From: Nocardioides sp. dk884
GTDB taxonomy: Bacteria; Actinomycetota; Actinomycetes; Propionibacteriales; Nocardioidaceae
Reading direction: 5' to 3'
NCBI RefSeq assembly: GCF_009557055.1
Contig: NZ_CP045649.1
Coordinates: 3,695,501 to 3,759,500, forward strand
DNA length: 64,000 nucleotides
The notes beneath the pieces were generated by a model, which saw nothing but the letters and a program-made list of their open reading frames with translations, did not search any database and had not been told where the DNA came from. Shown in pieces: positions 44,333 through 53,494 of the stretch. Within the stretch, counting starts at the first letter, position 1, and each line of letters begins with the position of its first letter. The translations under genes and the position numbers were made by a program.

Positions 44333-44396
44333 GGTAGTTCGTGACGTTAGGGACTGTGGATAACGCTCTCCACAGTCCCTCACGTCACGAACTACC
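44333..44396. repeat. Family E hairpin, copy 1 (64 nt)
   Basis: GGTAGTTCGTGACGTTAGGG...ACTGTGGA pairs with TCCACAGT...CACGTCACGAACTACC: about 28-nt arms, 8-nt loop. The TAG stop codon of the minus-strand LLM gene (44392-44394) is inside its right arm. Confidence 0.9.
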
Positions 44397-45318
44397 CGCG
44401 CGAGCCCACGACCTCCCCCACCACCTCAGCCACCCGCTCCACCTGCGAGACCGATGAACCAGTGGGGATCAGCTGCACCTCGTCGGTGCCCAGGTCGGCG
44501 AAGCGGCGCAGCAGCTCGGCCAACTGGGCGGTGGTGCCGGCGAAACCGGTGGTGGGTGCCATCGCGTCGACCAGGCCGGCGGGCAGCCAGTTCATGTAGT
44601 GGCGCAGGTGGCGGTGCACCTGGGCGCGGGCCTCGCTCGCCCCGCCGGCCTCCTCCTCGAGGGCGAACCAGAACGACGTGGTCAGCCGCGGCGTACCCCT
44701 CCCGGCCTCGGCCCACGCCGTACGCGCCAGGTCGAAGAGCCGACCGACCGCGGCCAGGTCGAGGTCGAGGGTGACGCCGGCCAGGCCGTCGGCCCAGCCC
44801 GCGGCGTGCCGGACGGTACGGCGACCCATGGTGCCGACCAGGATCTCCGGCCCGCCCGGGCGCACCACCGGCGGGCCCACCGGGCGGCGCGCGCCGGTGA
44901 CGTCCTCGCCGGCCCACACCCGGCGCATCACCGCGACCCGGTCGGCCATCTGCTGCATGGTCTGGGTGGCCGGGTCGGCGCCGGCGGCGCGGTAGTCCTC
45001 CTCGCGCCCGCCGACCCCGACCCCGACGCTGAGCCGGCCGCCGGTGAGCTGGTCGGCGGTGGCCAGCGACTTCGCGAGCAGCACCGGGTCGTGCAGCTGG
45101 GTCACCAGCACCGTCGTGGCCACCTGCACCCGCGAGGTCCACGCCGCCACCGCCCCGAGCAGCGCGATCGTCTCGGGGTTGTCGAAGGCCATCCGCTCCC
45201 CGAAGCACACGGTCGAGAACGGCCCCTCATCCACCGCCCGCGTCCACTCCTCAAGGGTGCGCGCGCCGTGCTGCCAAAGGTCCGGCTCCATCACCGGGAG
45301 CGTCATGCCGATCTGCAT
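44392..45318 (-). CDS. LLM-class flavin/F420-dependent oxidoreductase
   Basis: 308 aa from ATG 45318 (an ATG three codons upstream is also possible). The luciferase-like barrel starts MQIGMTLPVMEPDL, with TVCFGERMAFDNPETIALLG, LTGGRLSVGVGVGGREEDYR and GPEILVGTMGRRTVRHAAGW as typical segments. It follows the MFS gene at 45335 by 16 bp on the same strand, so pump and oxidoreductase form a two-gene operon. The final codon and stop lie inside a family E hairpin. The operon is bracketed by two C-E repeat modules. Confidence 0.87.
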   Translation of the reverse strand: MQIGMTLPVMEPDLWQHGARTLEEWTRAVDEGPFSTVCFGERMAFDNPETIALLGAVAAWTSRVQVATTVLVTQLHDPVLLAKSLATADQLTGGRLSVGVGVGGREEDYRAAGADPATQTMQQMADRVAVMRRVWAGEDVTGARRPVGPPVVRPGGPEILVGTMGRRTVRHAAGWADGLAGVTLDLDLAAVGRLFDLARTAWAEAGRGTPRLTTSFWFALEEEAGGASEARAQVHRHLRHYMNWLPAGLVDAMAPTTGFAGTTAQLAELLRRFADLGTDEVQLIPTGSSVSQVERVAEVVGEVVGSRG

Positions 45319-45334
45319 GGCGCCCATCGTGGCC

Positions 45335-46660
45335 TCAGACCGGCGCGCGCGCAGGAGTACGCCGCAGGTCGGGGGCGAGCACCGCGACCCCGATCAGCGG
45401 GAGCACGGCGAGCACCGCGAAGCTGGTGCCGATCCCGACCACGTCGCCGAGGCCGCCGACCACGGCCGAGCCGATCGAGCCGCCGACCAGGAAGAACAGG
45501 GTGGCCACGCCGAGCGCGACGCCGCGCACCGCCGGGTCCACGGCCGCGCCGACCGCGGCCATCAGCGCCGGCTGGCCGAAGCTGAACGCCACCGTCACCG
45601 CCGCTATCGACAGCCCCAGCAGCACCCCGGACGCGCCGCCGGCCCCGAGCGCGCCGAGCACCAGCGCCGCGCTGGCCCCGATCCCGGCGACCGCGAGGGC
45701 GCGCGGCGGCCCGATCCGGTTCAGCACCGGCCCGACCAGCTTCGGCGCCATCAGCGAGATCAGCGCGCTCGGCACCAGCAGCAGGCCCACCTGCCAGGCC
45801 GTCCAGCCCTCCGCGATCAGCAGCGCCGGTACGCCGACCAGCTGCGCGAACCACGCGGCGGGTACGGCGGCCGCCGCCAGCGCGCTGCGTACGACGGCGC
45901 CGTTGCGCACCACCGACAGCGGCAGGAACCCGTGCGGGCGGCGCCGCACCTGCAGCGCGACCGCGGGGGCGCCGAGCGCCAGCAGGGCCAGGCCGACCAC
46001 CGCGATCAGCCAGCCGGTGGAGGGCGACTGCACCATCAGCACCAGCCCGGAGGCGGTGCCGGCGACCAGCACCGCGCCGAGGATGTCGAGGCTGGCCCCG
46101 CTGCCGCCGCCGGCCAGCGCGCGCCACAGGAACGGCAGCACCAGCACGCCCAGCACCGGCAGCGCCATCACCGCGCGCCAGCCGAAGGCGTGCTCGACCA
46201 GCCCGCCGGCGAGCGGGCCGAGGCAGCTGACCGCGCCGGCCATCCCGGCCAGCCGGCCGAGCGCGAGGCCGCGGATCGCCCCGTCGTACCGCGCGCTCAC
46301 GGCGGCGACGCCGAGGGTCGGGATGGCCGCGGCGCCGGCGCCCTGGAAGGCGCGGGCGACCACGAGCAGCTCGAAGCTCGGCGCGGCGGCAGCCAGCAGC
46401 GCGCCGGCGGTCATCAGACCAATACCGACGAGCAGCGGGATCCGCACCCCGACCAGGTCCGAGACCCGCCCGTAGACCGCGGTCGTCACCGCCAGGGTCA
46501 GCGCATAGATGGTGATCGTCCAGGTGGCCACGCCGGTGCCGACCCCGAGGTCCGGGCCGAGCAGCGGTACCGCCACCGAGGCCGAGGACGACCCCATGCC
46601 GGCCAGGCCGAAGAGGAGGCCGAGCAGCAACGCCACCCGGCGGGAGTCGTCACCGCGCAT
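45335..46660 (-). CDS. MFS transporter
   Basis: 441 aa from ATG 46660 (a TTG at 46672 would add four residues). About 12-14 hydrophobic spans are visible. Motif A is YGRVSDLVGVRIPLLVG after span 2, and the span-5 motif-C-like LGPLAGGLVEHAFGWRAVM resembles DHA2-type antiporters. The export substrate is unknown. First gene of the MFS-LLM operon, with repeat module C4-E2 upstream and C3-E1 downstream. Confidence 0.88.
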   Translation of the reverse strand: MRGDDSRRVALLLGLLFGLAGMGSSSASVAVPLLGPDLGVGTGVATWTITIYALTLAVTTAVYGRVSDLVGVRIPLLVGIGLMTAGALLAAAAPSFELLVVARAFQGAGAAAIPTLGVAAVSARYDGAIRGLALGRLAGMAGAVSCLGPLAGGLVEHAFGWRAVMALPVLGVLVLPFLWRALAGGGSGASLDILGAVLVAGTASGLVLMVQSPSTGWLIAVVGLALLALGAPAVALQVRRRPHGFLPLSVVRNGAVVRSALAAAAVPAAWFAQLVGVPALLIAEGWTAWQVGLLLVPSALISLMAPKLVGPVLNRIGPPRALAVAGIGASAALVLGALGAGGASGVLLGLSIAAVTVAFSFGQPALMAAVGAAVDPAVRGVALGVATLFFLVGGSIGSAVVGGLGDVVGIGTSFAVLAVLPLIGVAVLAPDLRRTPARAPV

Positions 46661-46740
46661 GGTGGTTCCCAACCTCGTGGTGGCCGGGGATGTTCCATCG
46701 CGTCCGGTCCGTGGGCGGTCCGGTCCGGGGGGCGATCCGG

Positions 46741-46800
46741 ATAGTCCGCCACACCAGTGTCGAAAAATCGGCGTTCGACGACAGTGGTGTGGCGGACTAT
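46741..46800. repeat. Family C palindrome, copy 4 (60 nt)
   Basis: Starts ATAGTCCGCCACACCAGTGT and ends with the exact complement of its first 16 bases; the central 14 nt are less symmetric. First element of the second C-E module. Confidence 0.9.
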
Positions 46801-46824
46801 CGGCTCGGGGGCGCGAGCCGAGGG

Positions 46825-46888
46825 GGTAGTTCGTGACGTTAGGGACTGTGGAAAACGCTTTCCACAGGCCCGAACGTCACGAACTACC
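46825..46888. repeat. Family E hairpin, copy 2 (64 nt)
   Basis: Left arm identical to E1 over GGTAGTTCGTGACGTTAGGG and on to ACTGTGGA; the right arm differs at a few bases. It lies 24 bp after C4, against 26 bp in the first module. Confidence 0.9.
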
Positions 46889-46903
46889 CCCCGCCCCGGG
46901 GCC

Positions 46904-47655
46904 CTACTTCTTGACGAACCCCTCCAGCGCACCCTCGGCGTACGGCGTGGCGACCGCGGCCGCGATGGTGCGCGACTCCTCGGCGCCGGTCTCGGCGCGG
47001 GTCTGGGCCCAGGAGCCGCGGATCAGGCGGCGGGCCTGGCCGAGGGCGTGGGCGGGGCCGGCGGCGATGCCGACGGCGAGCTCGCGGGCGCGGGCGGCGG
47101 CGTCGGCCTCGACGACCTCGGTCACCATCCCCCACTCGCGGGCCTCGGTGCCCGACAGCACGCGGCCGGTGAGCGCGAGCTCGAGGGCGCGCTGCTGGCC
47201 GACCGCGCGGGGCAGCAGCCAGGAGACCCCGCAGTCGGGGGTGAGCCCGACGCCCGGGTAGGCGAAGACGATCTTGGTCGCCGCCTCGGCCACGACCACG
47301 TCGCAGCTGAGCATCACGCCGATCCCGGCACCGGCGACCGCGCCCTGCACGGCCCCGATGACCGGCTTGTCCAGCGCGGTGAGCGCCTGCAGCGCCCCGT
47401 CGAGGGCCTCGGCCAGCTCCAGCAGGTACGCCGCGCGATCGGAGGCGGCCACCATCGTGGCCACGTCCCCGCCGGCGCAGAACCGCTTGCCGGCGCCGGT
47501 GACCAGCACCGCGCCCACCTCGGGGTCGGCACCGGCCCGGGCGACCGCGTCGGCGAGCGCGTGCGCGGTGGGCAGGTCGACGGCGTTGGAGGCCTCGGGC
47601 CGGTCCAGCCGGATCTCCGCGACCCCGTCGGCGACGGCGTAGCTGACGGTGCCCA

Positions 47656-47656
<1 letters not shown>
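46904..47656 (-). CDS. Enoyl-CoA isomerase/hydratase, PaaG-like
   Basis: 250 aa from ATG 47656, overlapping the thiolase stop by one base (TGATG). Crotonase fold with GKRFCAGGDVATM and VQGAVAGAGIGVMLSCDVVV. The active-site segment reads GLTPDCGVSWLLPRAVG: the PD in place of the hydratase glutamate is the arrangement seen in PaaG-type delta3,delta2-enoyl-CoA isomerases. Coupling to a thiolase under a MarR-type regulator suits phenylacetate-like or unsaturated fatty-acid catabolism. No paa genes are in view, so the pathway is open. Confidence 0.88.
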
Positions 47657-48834
<1,178 letters not shown>

Positions 48835-48840
48835 GCCCGG

Positions 48841-48856
48841 ATCCTAGGACGTCCAA
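48841..48856. promoter_or_regulatory. MarR box overlapping the thiolase -10 element
   Basis: CTAGGACGTCCAA at 48844-48856 has the palindromic centre GGACGTCC. The minus-strand -10 (TAGGAT, 48841-48846) overlaps its left edge. The same 13-mer occurs before icmF at 49572-49584. Binding here would block the thiolase promoter. Confidence 0.7.
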
Positions 48857-48867
48857 CATCGAGGCCG

Positions 48868-48873
48868 TAGCCT
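48868..48873 (+). promoter_or_regulatory. Likely -10 element (TAGCCT) of leaderless marR
   Basis: TAGCCT ends 7 bases before GTG 48880; no ribosome binding site lies between. The MarR box is 12 bp upstream, in the -35 region. Confidence 0.5.
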
Positions 48874-48879
48874 GTCGCC

Positions 48880-49392
48880 GTGACCCCCGAGCGCGATCCC
48901 ATCCGTGAGGCCCACGCGCAGTGGCGCCGCCACGGCTGGGCGGACGCCGCCGACGGGATGGCGATGGTGACCTCGGTGGTGCGCGTGCAGCAGCTGCTGA
49001 TGGAGCGCATCGACGGTGTGCTGCGCCCGCTGGGGCTGACCTTCGCGCGCTATGAGGTGCTGCGGCTGCTGTCGTTCGTGCAGTCCGGCGCGATGCCGAT
49101 GACCCGCCTCGGCTCGCTGCTCCAGGTGCACCCGACCAGCGTGACCAGCGCCGTGGAGCGGCTGGTGAGGCAGGGGTACGTCGAGCGCCTGCGCCGCGAG
49201 GGCGACCGCCGGGTGGTCCTCGCCTCGATCACCGACGCGGGCCGCGAGGTGGTCGAGCGCGCGACCGCCGGCCTCAACGCCGACGTCTTCGAGACCCCCG
49301 GCCTCCCCGGCCCCGACGTCGCCCGGCTGACCGACCTGCTGGGCGCGCTGCGGGCGGCGCTGGGCGACGAGGTCGGCGGGACCGGGGCGTAG
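48880..49392 (+). CDS. MarR-family transcriptional regulator
   Basis: 170 aa from GTG 48880. Winged helix in the middle: LGLTFARYEVLRLLSFVQSG, then MTRLGSLLQVHPTSVTSAVE as recognition helix and RREGDRRVVLASITDAG as the wing. It is divergent from the thiolase/PaaG-like operon with a 45-bp gap, and the TTGGACGTCC box found in that gap recurs as an inverted pair ahead of icmF. It is therefore probably a local repressor of both, and of itself, responding to a CoA thioester or aromatic acid. Confidence 0.9.
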   Translation: MTPERDPIREAHAQWRRHGWADAADGMAMVTSVVRVQQLLMERIDGVLRPLGLTFARYEVLRLLSFVQSGAMPMTRLGSLLQVHPTSVTSAVERLVRQGYVERLRREGDRRVVLASITDAGREVVERATAGLNADVFETPGLPGPDVARLTDLLGALRAALGDEVGGTGA

Positions 49393-49444
49393 CCCGGGTC
49401 CGACATCACATCCCGGCCACTGGGATCCGGGCCGGGGGGTGCGC

Positions 49445-49515
49445 TTTTCCGCGCAATTGCTGGGAAAAACACCGCCCCCGCGCCGAAACAGGTACCAAGC
49501 CCAGCAATTGCGCAG
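49445..49515. repeat. Family D inverted repeat, copy 3
   Basis: Left arm TTTCCGCGCAATTGCTGGG (49446-49464) identical to copy 1; right arm CCCAGCAATTGCGC (49500-49513) is shortened to 14 bp. The loop holds ACACCGCCCCC. Lies between marR and icmF. Confidence 0.85.
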
Positions 49516-49549
49516 TTACGCGCACCCACCACCCCCTTCCCCGAGTTGC

Positions 49550-49584
49550 TTGGATGTCCTAGCATCGATTCCTAGGACGTCCAA
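49550..49584. promoter_or_regulatory. Inverted pair of MarR boxes before icmF
   Basis: TTGGATGTCCTAG (49550-49562) faces CTAGGACGTCCAA (49572-49584): 13-bp arms with one mismatch and a 9-nt spacer. TAGCAT at 49560-49565 could be the -10. The right arm is identical to the single box beside the thiolase gene. Confidence 0.75.
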
Positions 49585-49608
49585 CAAACCCCGAGCGAGG
49601 ATCCCCTG

Positions 49609-52600
49609 ATGGCCGAACAGCACCAGCCGCCGCGCAACCCGGTCCGCCTCGTCACGGCGAGCGCCCTGTTCGACGGCCACGACGCCTCGATCAACATCAT
49701 GCGGCGGATCCTGCAGAGCCAGGGCTGCGAGGTCATCCACCTGGGCCACAACCGCTCGGTGCAGGAGGTCGTCGACGCCGCGCTGGAGGAGGACGCCCAG
49801 GGGGTGGCGGTGTCGTCCTACCAGGGCGGCCACGTGGAGTACTTCGAGTACCTCGTGGAGTCCCTGCGCGAGCGCGGCGCCGACCACGTGCGCGTCGTCG
49901 GCGGGGGCGGCGGGGTGATCGTGGCCGACGAGATCGCGCGGCTGCGCGAGTCCGGGGTCACCATCTTCTCCCCCGAGGACGGCCAGCGGATGGGCCTGGT
50001 CGGGATGATCGGCTCGGTGGTCGCCGACTGCGACCTCGACCTGTGGGAGGCCCGCGCGGTCACCGCAGCGGAGGTGCAGACCGGCGACCGGTTCGCGATC
50101 GCCCGGGCGATCACCGGCGCCGAGCTCGGCCGGCTCCCCGAGGCCGACCTCGAGCAGATCCGCGCGGCCGCCCGGGCCCGCGTCGTACCCGTCCTCGGCA
50201 TCACCGGCACCGGCGGCTCGGGCAAGTCCAGCCTCACCGACGAGATCGTGCGCCGCTTCCGCGTCGACCAGGAGGACAAGCTGCGGATCGCGGTGATCGC
50301 GGTCGACCCGACCCGGCGCAAGGGCGGCGGCGCGCTGCTCGGCGACCGGATCCGCGCCAACTCCCTGGATGGAGACCGGATCTTCTTCCGCAGCCTCGCC
50401 ACCCGCGGGGCCCACGAGGTCCCCGAGCACCTCCCCGACGTCATCGACGTGATGAAGGCCGCCGGCTTCGACCTGGTGATCGTGGAGACCCCCGGCATCG
50501 GTCAGGGCGACGCCGCGATCGTGCCGTTCGTGGACCTGGCGATGTATGTGATGACGCCCGAGTTCGGCGCCGCCTCGCAGCTGGAGAAGATCGACATGCT
50601 CGACTTCGCCGACGTCGTGGCGATCAACAAGTTCGAGCGCCGCGGCGCCCACGACGCGCTGCGCGACGTGGCGCGGCAGGTGATGCGCAACCGCGAGGCC
50701 TTCGGCCAGCAGCCCAGCGACATGCCGGTCTTCGGCACCAGCGCGGCCACCTTCAACGACGACGGCGTCACCGCGCTCTACCAGCACCTGCGGGAGCTGC
50801 TCGCCGCCGCCGGCCTGGCGGTCACCGAGGGCGCGCTGCCGCGCGTGGACGTGCGCCACTCCTCCGGGATCCGTCAGGTGGTGCCCCCCGAGCGGGTGCG
50901 CTACCTCGCCGAGATCACCGAGACCGTGCGCGGCTACCACGCCCGCACCGAGGAGTACGCCGCGGCGGCCAGCCGCCTGCAGCGCCTCGAGCTGGTCGCC
51001 GCCGAGCTGACCGACGACAACCAGGGCGGCGTACCCGCCCTCCTGGACGACGCCCGCAAAGCCCTCCCCCACGAGGTGGCCGACCAGCTCGCCGCGTGGC
51101 CGGACGTGGTGGCGGCGTACTCCGGCGACGAGCAGGTGGTGAAGGTCCGCGACAAGGAGCTGACCACCCGGCTGACCAAGGAGTCGCTGAGCGGCAACAA
51201 GATCCCCCGCGTCGCGCTGCCGGCGTACCGCGACCACGGCGAGCTGGTGCGGTTCTGGCGCCGGGAGAACCTGCCCGGGTTCTTCCCGTTCACCGCGGGC
51301 GTCTTCCCGTTCAAACGCGACAACGAGGACCCGGCCCGGATGTTCGCCGGCGAGGGCGACCCGGCGCGCACCAACCGGCGCTTCAAGATCCTCTCCGAGG
51401 GCCAGCCCGCGACCCGGCTGTCCACGGCGTTCGACTCCGTCACCCTCTACGGCCGCGACCCCGACGAGCGCCCCGACATCTACGGCAAGGTCGGCACCTC
51501 CGGGGTCTCGGTGGCCACCCTGCAGGACATGAAGGACCTCTACGCCGGCTTCGACCTGCTCGCGCCGACCACCAGCGTCTCGATGACCATCAACGGCCCG
51601 GCGCCGACGGTGCTGGCGTTCTTCCTCAACACCGTCCTCGACCAGGCCGCCGAGGCCGGCGTCGATGCGGCGACCGCGCTGCAGACCGTGCGCGGCACCG
51701 TGCAGGCCGACATCCTCAAGGAGGACCAGGGCCAGAACACCTGCCTGTTCTCCACCGAGTTCTCGCTGCGGATGATGGCCGACATCCAGGAGTGGTTCAT
51801 CGAGCAGGAGGTCCGCAACTTCTACTCGGTGTCGATCTCCGGCTACCACATCGCCGAGGCCGGGGCGAACCCGATCAGCCAGCTCGCCTTCACCCTCGCC
51901 AACGGCTTCACCTACGTCGAGGCCTACCTCGCGCGTGGCATGGACATCGACGACTTCGCGCCCAACCTCTCCTTCTTCTTCTCCAACGGCATGGACCCCG
52001 AGTACTCGGTGATCGGCCGGGTCGCGCGCCGCATCTGGGCGGTGGCGATGAAGGAGAGGTACGGCGCCGGCGAGCGCTCGCAGAAGCTGAAGTACCACGT
52101 GCAGACCTCCGGGCGCTCCCTGCACGCGCAGGAGATGGACTTCAACGACATCCGCACCACGCTGCAGGCGCTGATCGCGATCTACGACAACGCCAACAGC
52201 CTGCACACCAACGCCTACGACGAGGCGGTCACCACCCCCAGCGAGGACTCGGTACGCCGCGCGCTGGCGATCCAGATGATCATCAACCGCGAGTGGGGCC
52301 TGGCGATGAACGAGAACCCGCTCCAGGGCTCCTTCATCATCGACGAGCTCACCGACCTGGTGGAGGCGGCGGTGCTCGCCGAGTTCGACCGGATCAACGA
52401 GCGCGGCGGCGTGCTCGGCGCGATGGAGACCGGCTATCAGCGCGGCCGGATCCAGGACGAGTCGATGCTCTATGAGCACCGCAAGCACGACGGCTCGCTG
52501 CCGATCATCGGCGTCAACACCTTCCGCAAGCCCGACGCCGACGGCGGCACCCCGGTGCACGTCGAGCTCGCCCGCGCGACCTCGGCGGAGAAGGAGTCCC

Positions 52601-52794
52601 AGCTGCGCCGGGTGCAGGAGTTCCAGGCCGCGCACCACCAGGAGGCCGACGCCGCGCTGGCCCGCCTCAAGGATGCGGCCGTCACCGGCGACAACGTGTT
52701 CGCCGTCCTGATGGACGCCGCCCGGGTGTGCACGCTGGGCCAGGTCACCGAGGCGTTCTTCGAGGTCGGCGGGCAGTACCGGCGCAACGTGTGA
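49609..52794 (+). CDS. icmF: Fused isobutyryl-CoA mutase (IcmF): B12 domain, G-protein chaperone and mutase
   Basis: 1061 aa. Residues 10-140 are the cobalamin-binding domain with the base-off motif DGHDASINIMRRILQSQG (His24 as lower ligand). Residues about 190-420 are a MeaB-like GTPase with P-loop GITGTGGSGKSS (197-208), VIVETPGIGQGD and NKFERRGAHDA. The rest is the substrate TIM barrel (FPFTAGVFPFKRDNEDPARM) with the YSVSISGYHIAEAGANPISQ segment of the mutase family. This domain order defines IcmF, which interconverts isobutyryl-CoA and n-butyryl-CoA (some act on pivalyl- or isovaleryl-CoA) and has built-in GTPase repair gating. Full length, no frameshift. AGGA lies 12 bases before the ATG; a MarR-box pair lies upstream. 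Confidence 0.95.
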   Translation: MAEQHQPPRNPVRLVTASALFDGHDASINIMRRILQSQGCEVIHLGHNRSVQEVVDAALEEDAQGVAVSSYQGGHVEYFEYLVESLRERGADHVRVVGGGGGVIVADEIARLRESGVTIFSPEDGQRMGLVGMIGSVVADCDLDLWEARAVTAAEVQTGDRFAIARAITGAELGRLPEADLEQIRAAARARVVPVLGITGTGGSGKSSLTDEIVRRFRVDQEDKLRIAVIAVDPTRRKGGGALLGDRIRANSLDGDRIFFRSLATRGAHEVPEHLPDVIDVMKAAGFDLVIVETPGIGQGDAAIVPFVDLAMYVMTPEFGAASQLEKIDMLDFADVVAINKFERRGAHDALRDVARQVMRNREAFGQQPSDMPVFGTSAATFNDDGVTALYQHLRELLAAAGLAVTEGALPRVDVRHSSGIRQVVPPERVRYLAEITETVRGYHARTEEYAAAASRLQRLELVAAELTDDNQGGVPALLDDARKALPHEVADQLAAWPDVVAAYSGDEQVVKVRDKELTTRLTKESLSGNKIPRVALPAYRDHGELVRFWRRENLPGFFPFTAGVFPFKRDNEDPARMFAGEGDPARTNRRFKILSEGQPATRLSTAFDSVTLYGRDPDERPDIYGKVGTSGVSVATLQDMKDLYAGFDLLAPTTSVSMTINGPAPTVLAFFLNTVLDQAAEAGVDAATALQTVRGTVQADILKEDQGQNTCLFSTEFSLRMMADIQEWFIEQEVRNFYSVSISGYHIAEAGANPISQLAFTLANGFTYVEAYLARGMDIDDFAPNLSFFFSNGMDPEYSVIGRVARRIWAVAMKERYGAGERSQKLKYHVQTSGRSLHAQEMDFNDIRTTLQALIAIYDNANSLHTNAYDEAVTTPSEDSVRRALAIQMIINREWGLAMNENPLQGSFIIDELTDLVEAAVLAEFDRINERGGVLGAMETGYQRGRIQDESMLYEHRKHDGSLPIIGVNTFRKPDADGGTPVHVELARATSAEKESQLRRVQEFQAAHHQEADAALARLKDAAVTGDNVFAVLMDAARVCTLGQVTEAFFEVGGQYRRNV

Positions 52795-52843
52795 ACCCGG
52801 CCCGGCCGTCGTACGCCGGCCCCCCGGCGTACCCCCCTGGCCG

Positions 52844-52903
52844 ATAGTCCGCCACACCAGTGTCGTGAATCGCCCGATTGACGACACTGGTGTGGCGGAC
52901 TAT
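52844..52903. repeat. Family C palindrome, copy 5 (60 nt)
   Basis: The best-conserved copy: ATAGTCCGCCACACCAGTGTCGT... is followed by its complement with only the central few bases mismatched. It lies 50 bp after icmF. Confidence 0.92.
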
Positions 52904-52979
52904 CCGGTTCGGGTCCGCGGGAGGCCGGATGAGACCCTCCCCGCGCACATCGGCGCACACGTCGCTACCCTGACCTCTC

Positions 52980-53474
52980 GTGACCACTGTGCCGTCCTAT
53001 GACGAGATCACCAGCCTGACCGCCTATGCCGCCCAGCGGATCCCCGTGGCCTTCGAGGACATCAACGGCCACCTCAACATCCGCCACTACATCGGCATCG
53101 CGAGCGAGGGCCTCGACGAGTCGCTCGTCGAGGTCGGCGTGGCCACCGACTGGCGCCACACCCAGCTGGCGGTGTTCTCCGCCGAGCACCACCTCACCTA
53201 CTTCACCGAGCTGCACACCGGCGCCAACATCACCGTGCGCGTGCGCCTGCTGGGCCGCTCCGAGCGCGCCGTGCACGCGGTGATCTACCTGGTCGACGAG
53301 ACCAACCAGCGCGTCGCCTACCAGCAGGAGGAGGTCTTCCTGCGCATCGACATGGCCACCCGCAAGACCGCACCGTGGCCGGCCGAGGTCGCCGACAAGA
53401 TCGACGCCCGCATCGCCGAGACCGACCGGCTCGCCTGGAAGCCGGAGCTCTCCGGCGTCATCGCGCTGCGCTGA
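52980..53474 (+). CDS. Acyl-CoA thioesterase, 4HBT hotdog family
   Basis: 164 aa from GTG 52980. Single hotdog fold with the 4HBT-type motif AFEDINGHLNIRHYIGIASE (D-x-N-G-H-x-N), followed by HHLTYFTELHTGANITVRVR and AVIYLVDETNQRVAYQQEEV. Carnitine-metabolism thioesterase-like proteins share this pattern. It hydrolyses an acyl-CoA to free acid and CoA. TACCCT at 52966-52971 may be the -10, leaving almost no leader. It follows icmF and repeat C5, and precedes a BtuF-like gene by 20 bp. Confidence 0.85.
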   Translation: MTTVPSYDEITSLTAYAAQRIPVAFEDINGHLNIRHYIGIASEGLDESLVEVGVATDWRHTQLAVFSAEHHLTYFTELHTGANITVRVRLLGRSERAVHAVIYLVDETNQRVAYQQEEVFLRIDMATRKTAPWPAEVADKIDARIAETDRLAWKPELSGVIALR

Positions 53475-53494
53475 GACCACCGGACACACCGGAC

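Noticed and set aside
44352..44366. DnaA-box-like TGTGGATAA in family E copy 1
   Set aside because: Copy 2 has TGTGGAAAA at the same place, so the motif is not conserved in the family, and no replication gene is nearby.
49516..52887. 1123-codon open frame on the minus strand
   Set aside because: It is the exact shadow of icmF; its Val/Asp/Gly/His/Arg-rich sequence has no recognisable domain and runs through family C repeat DNA.
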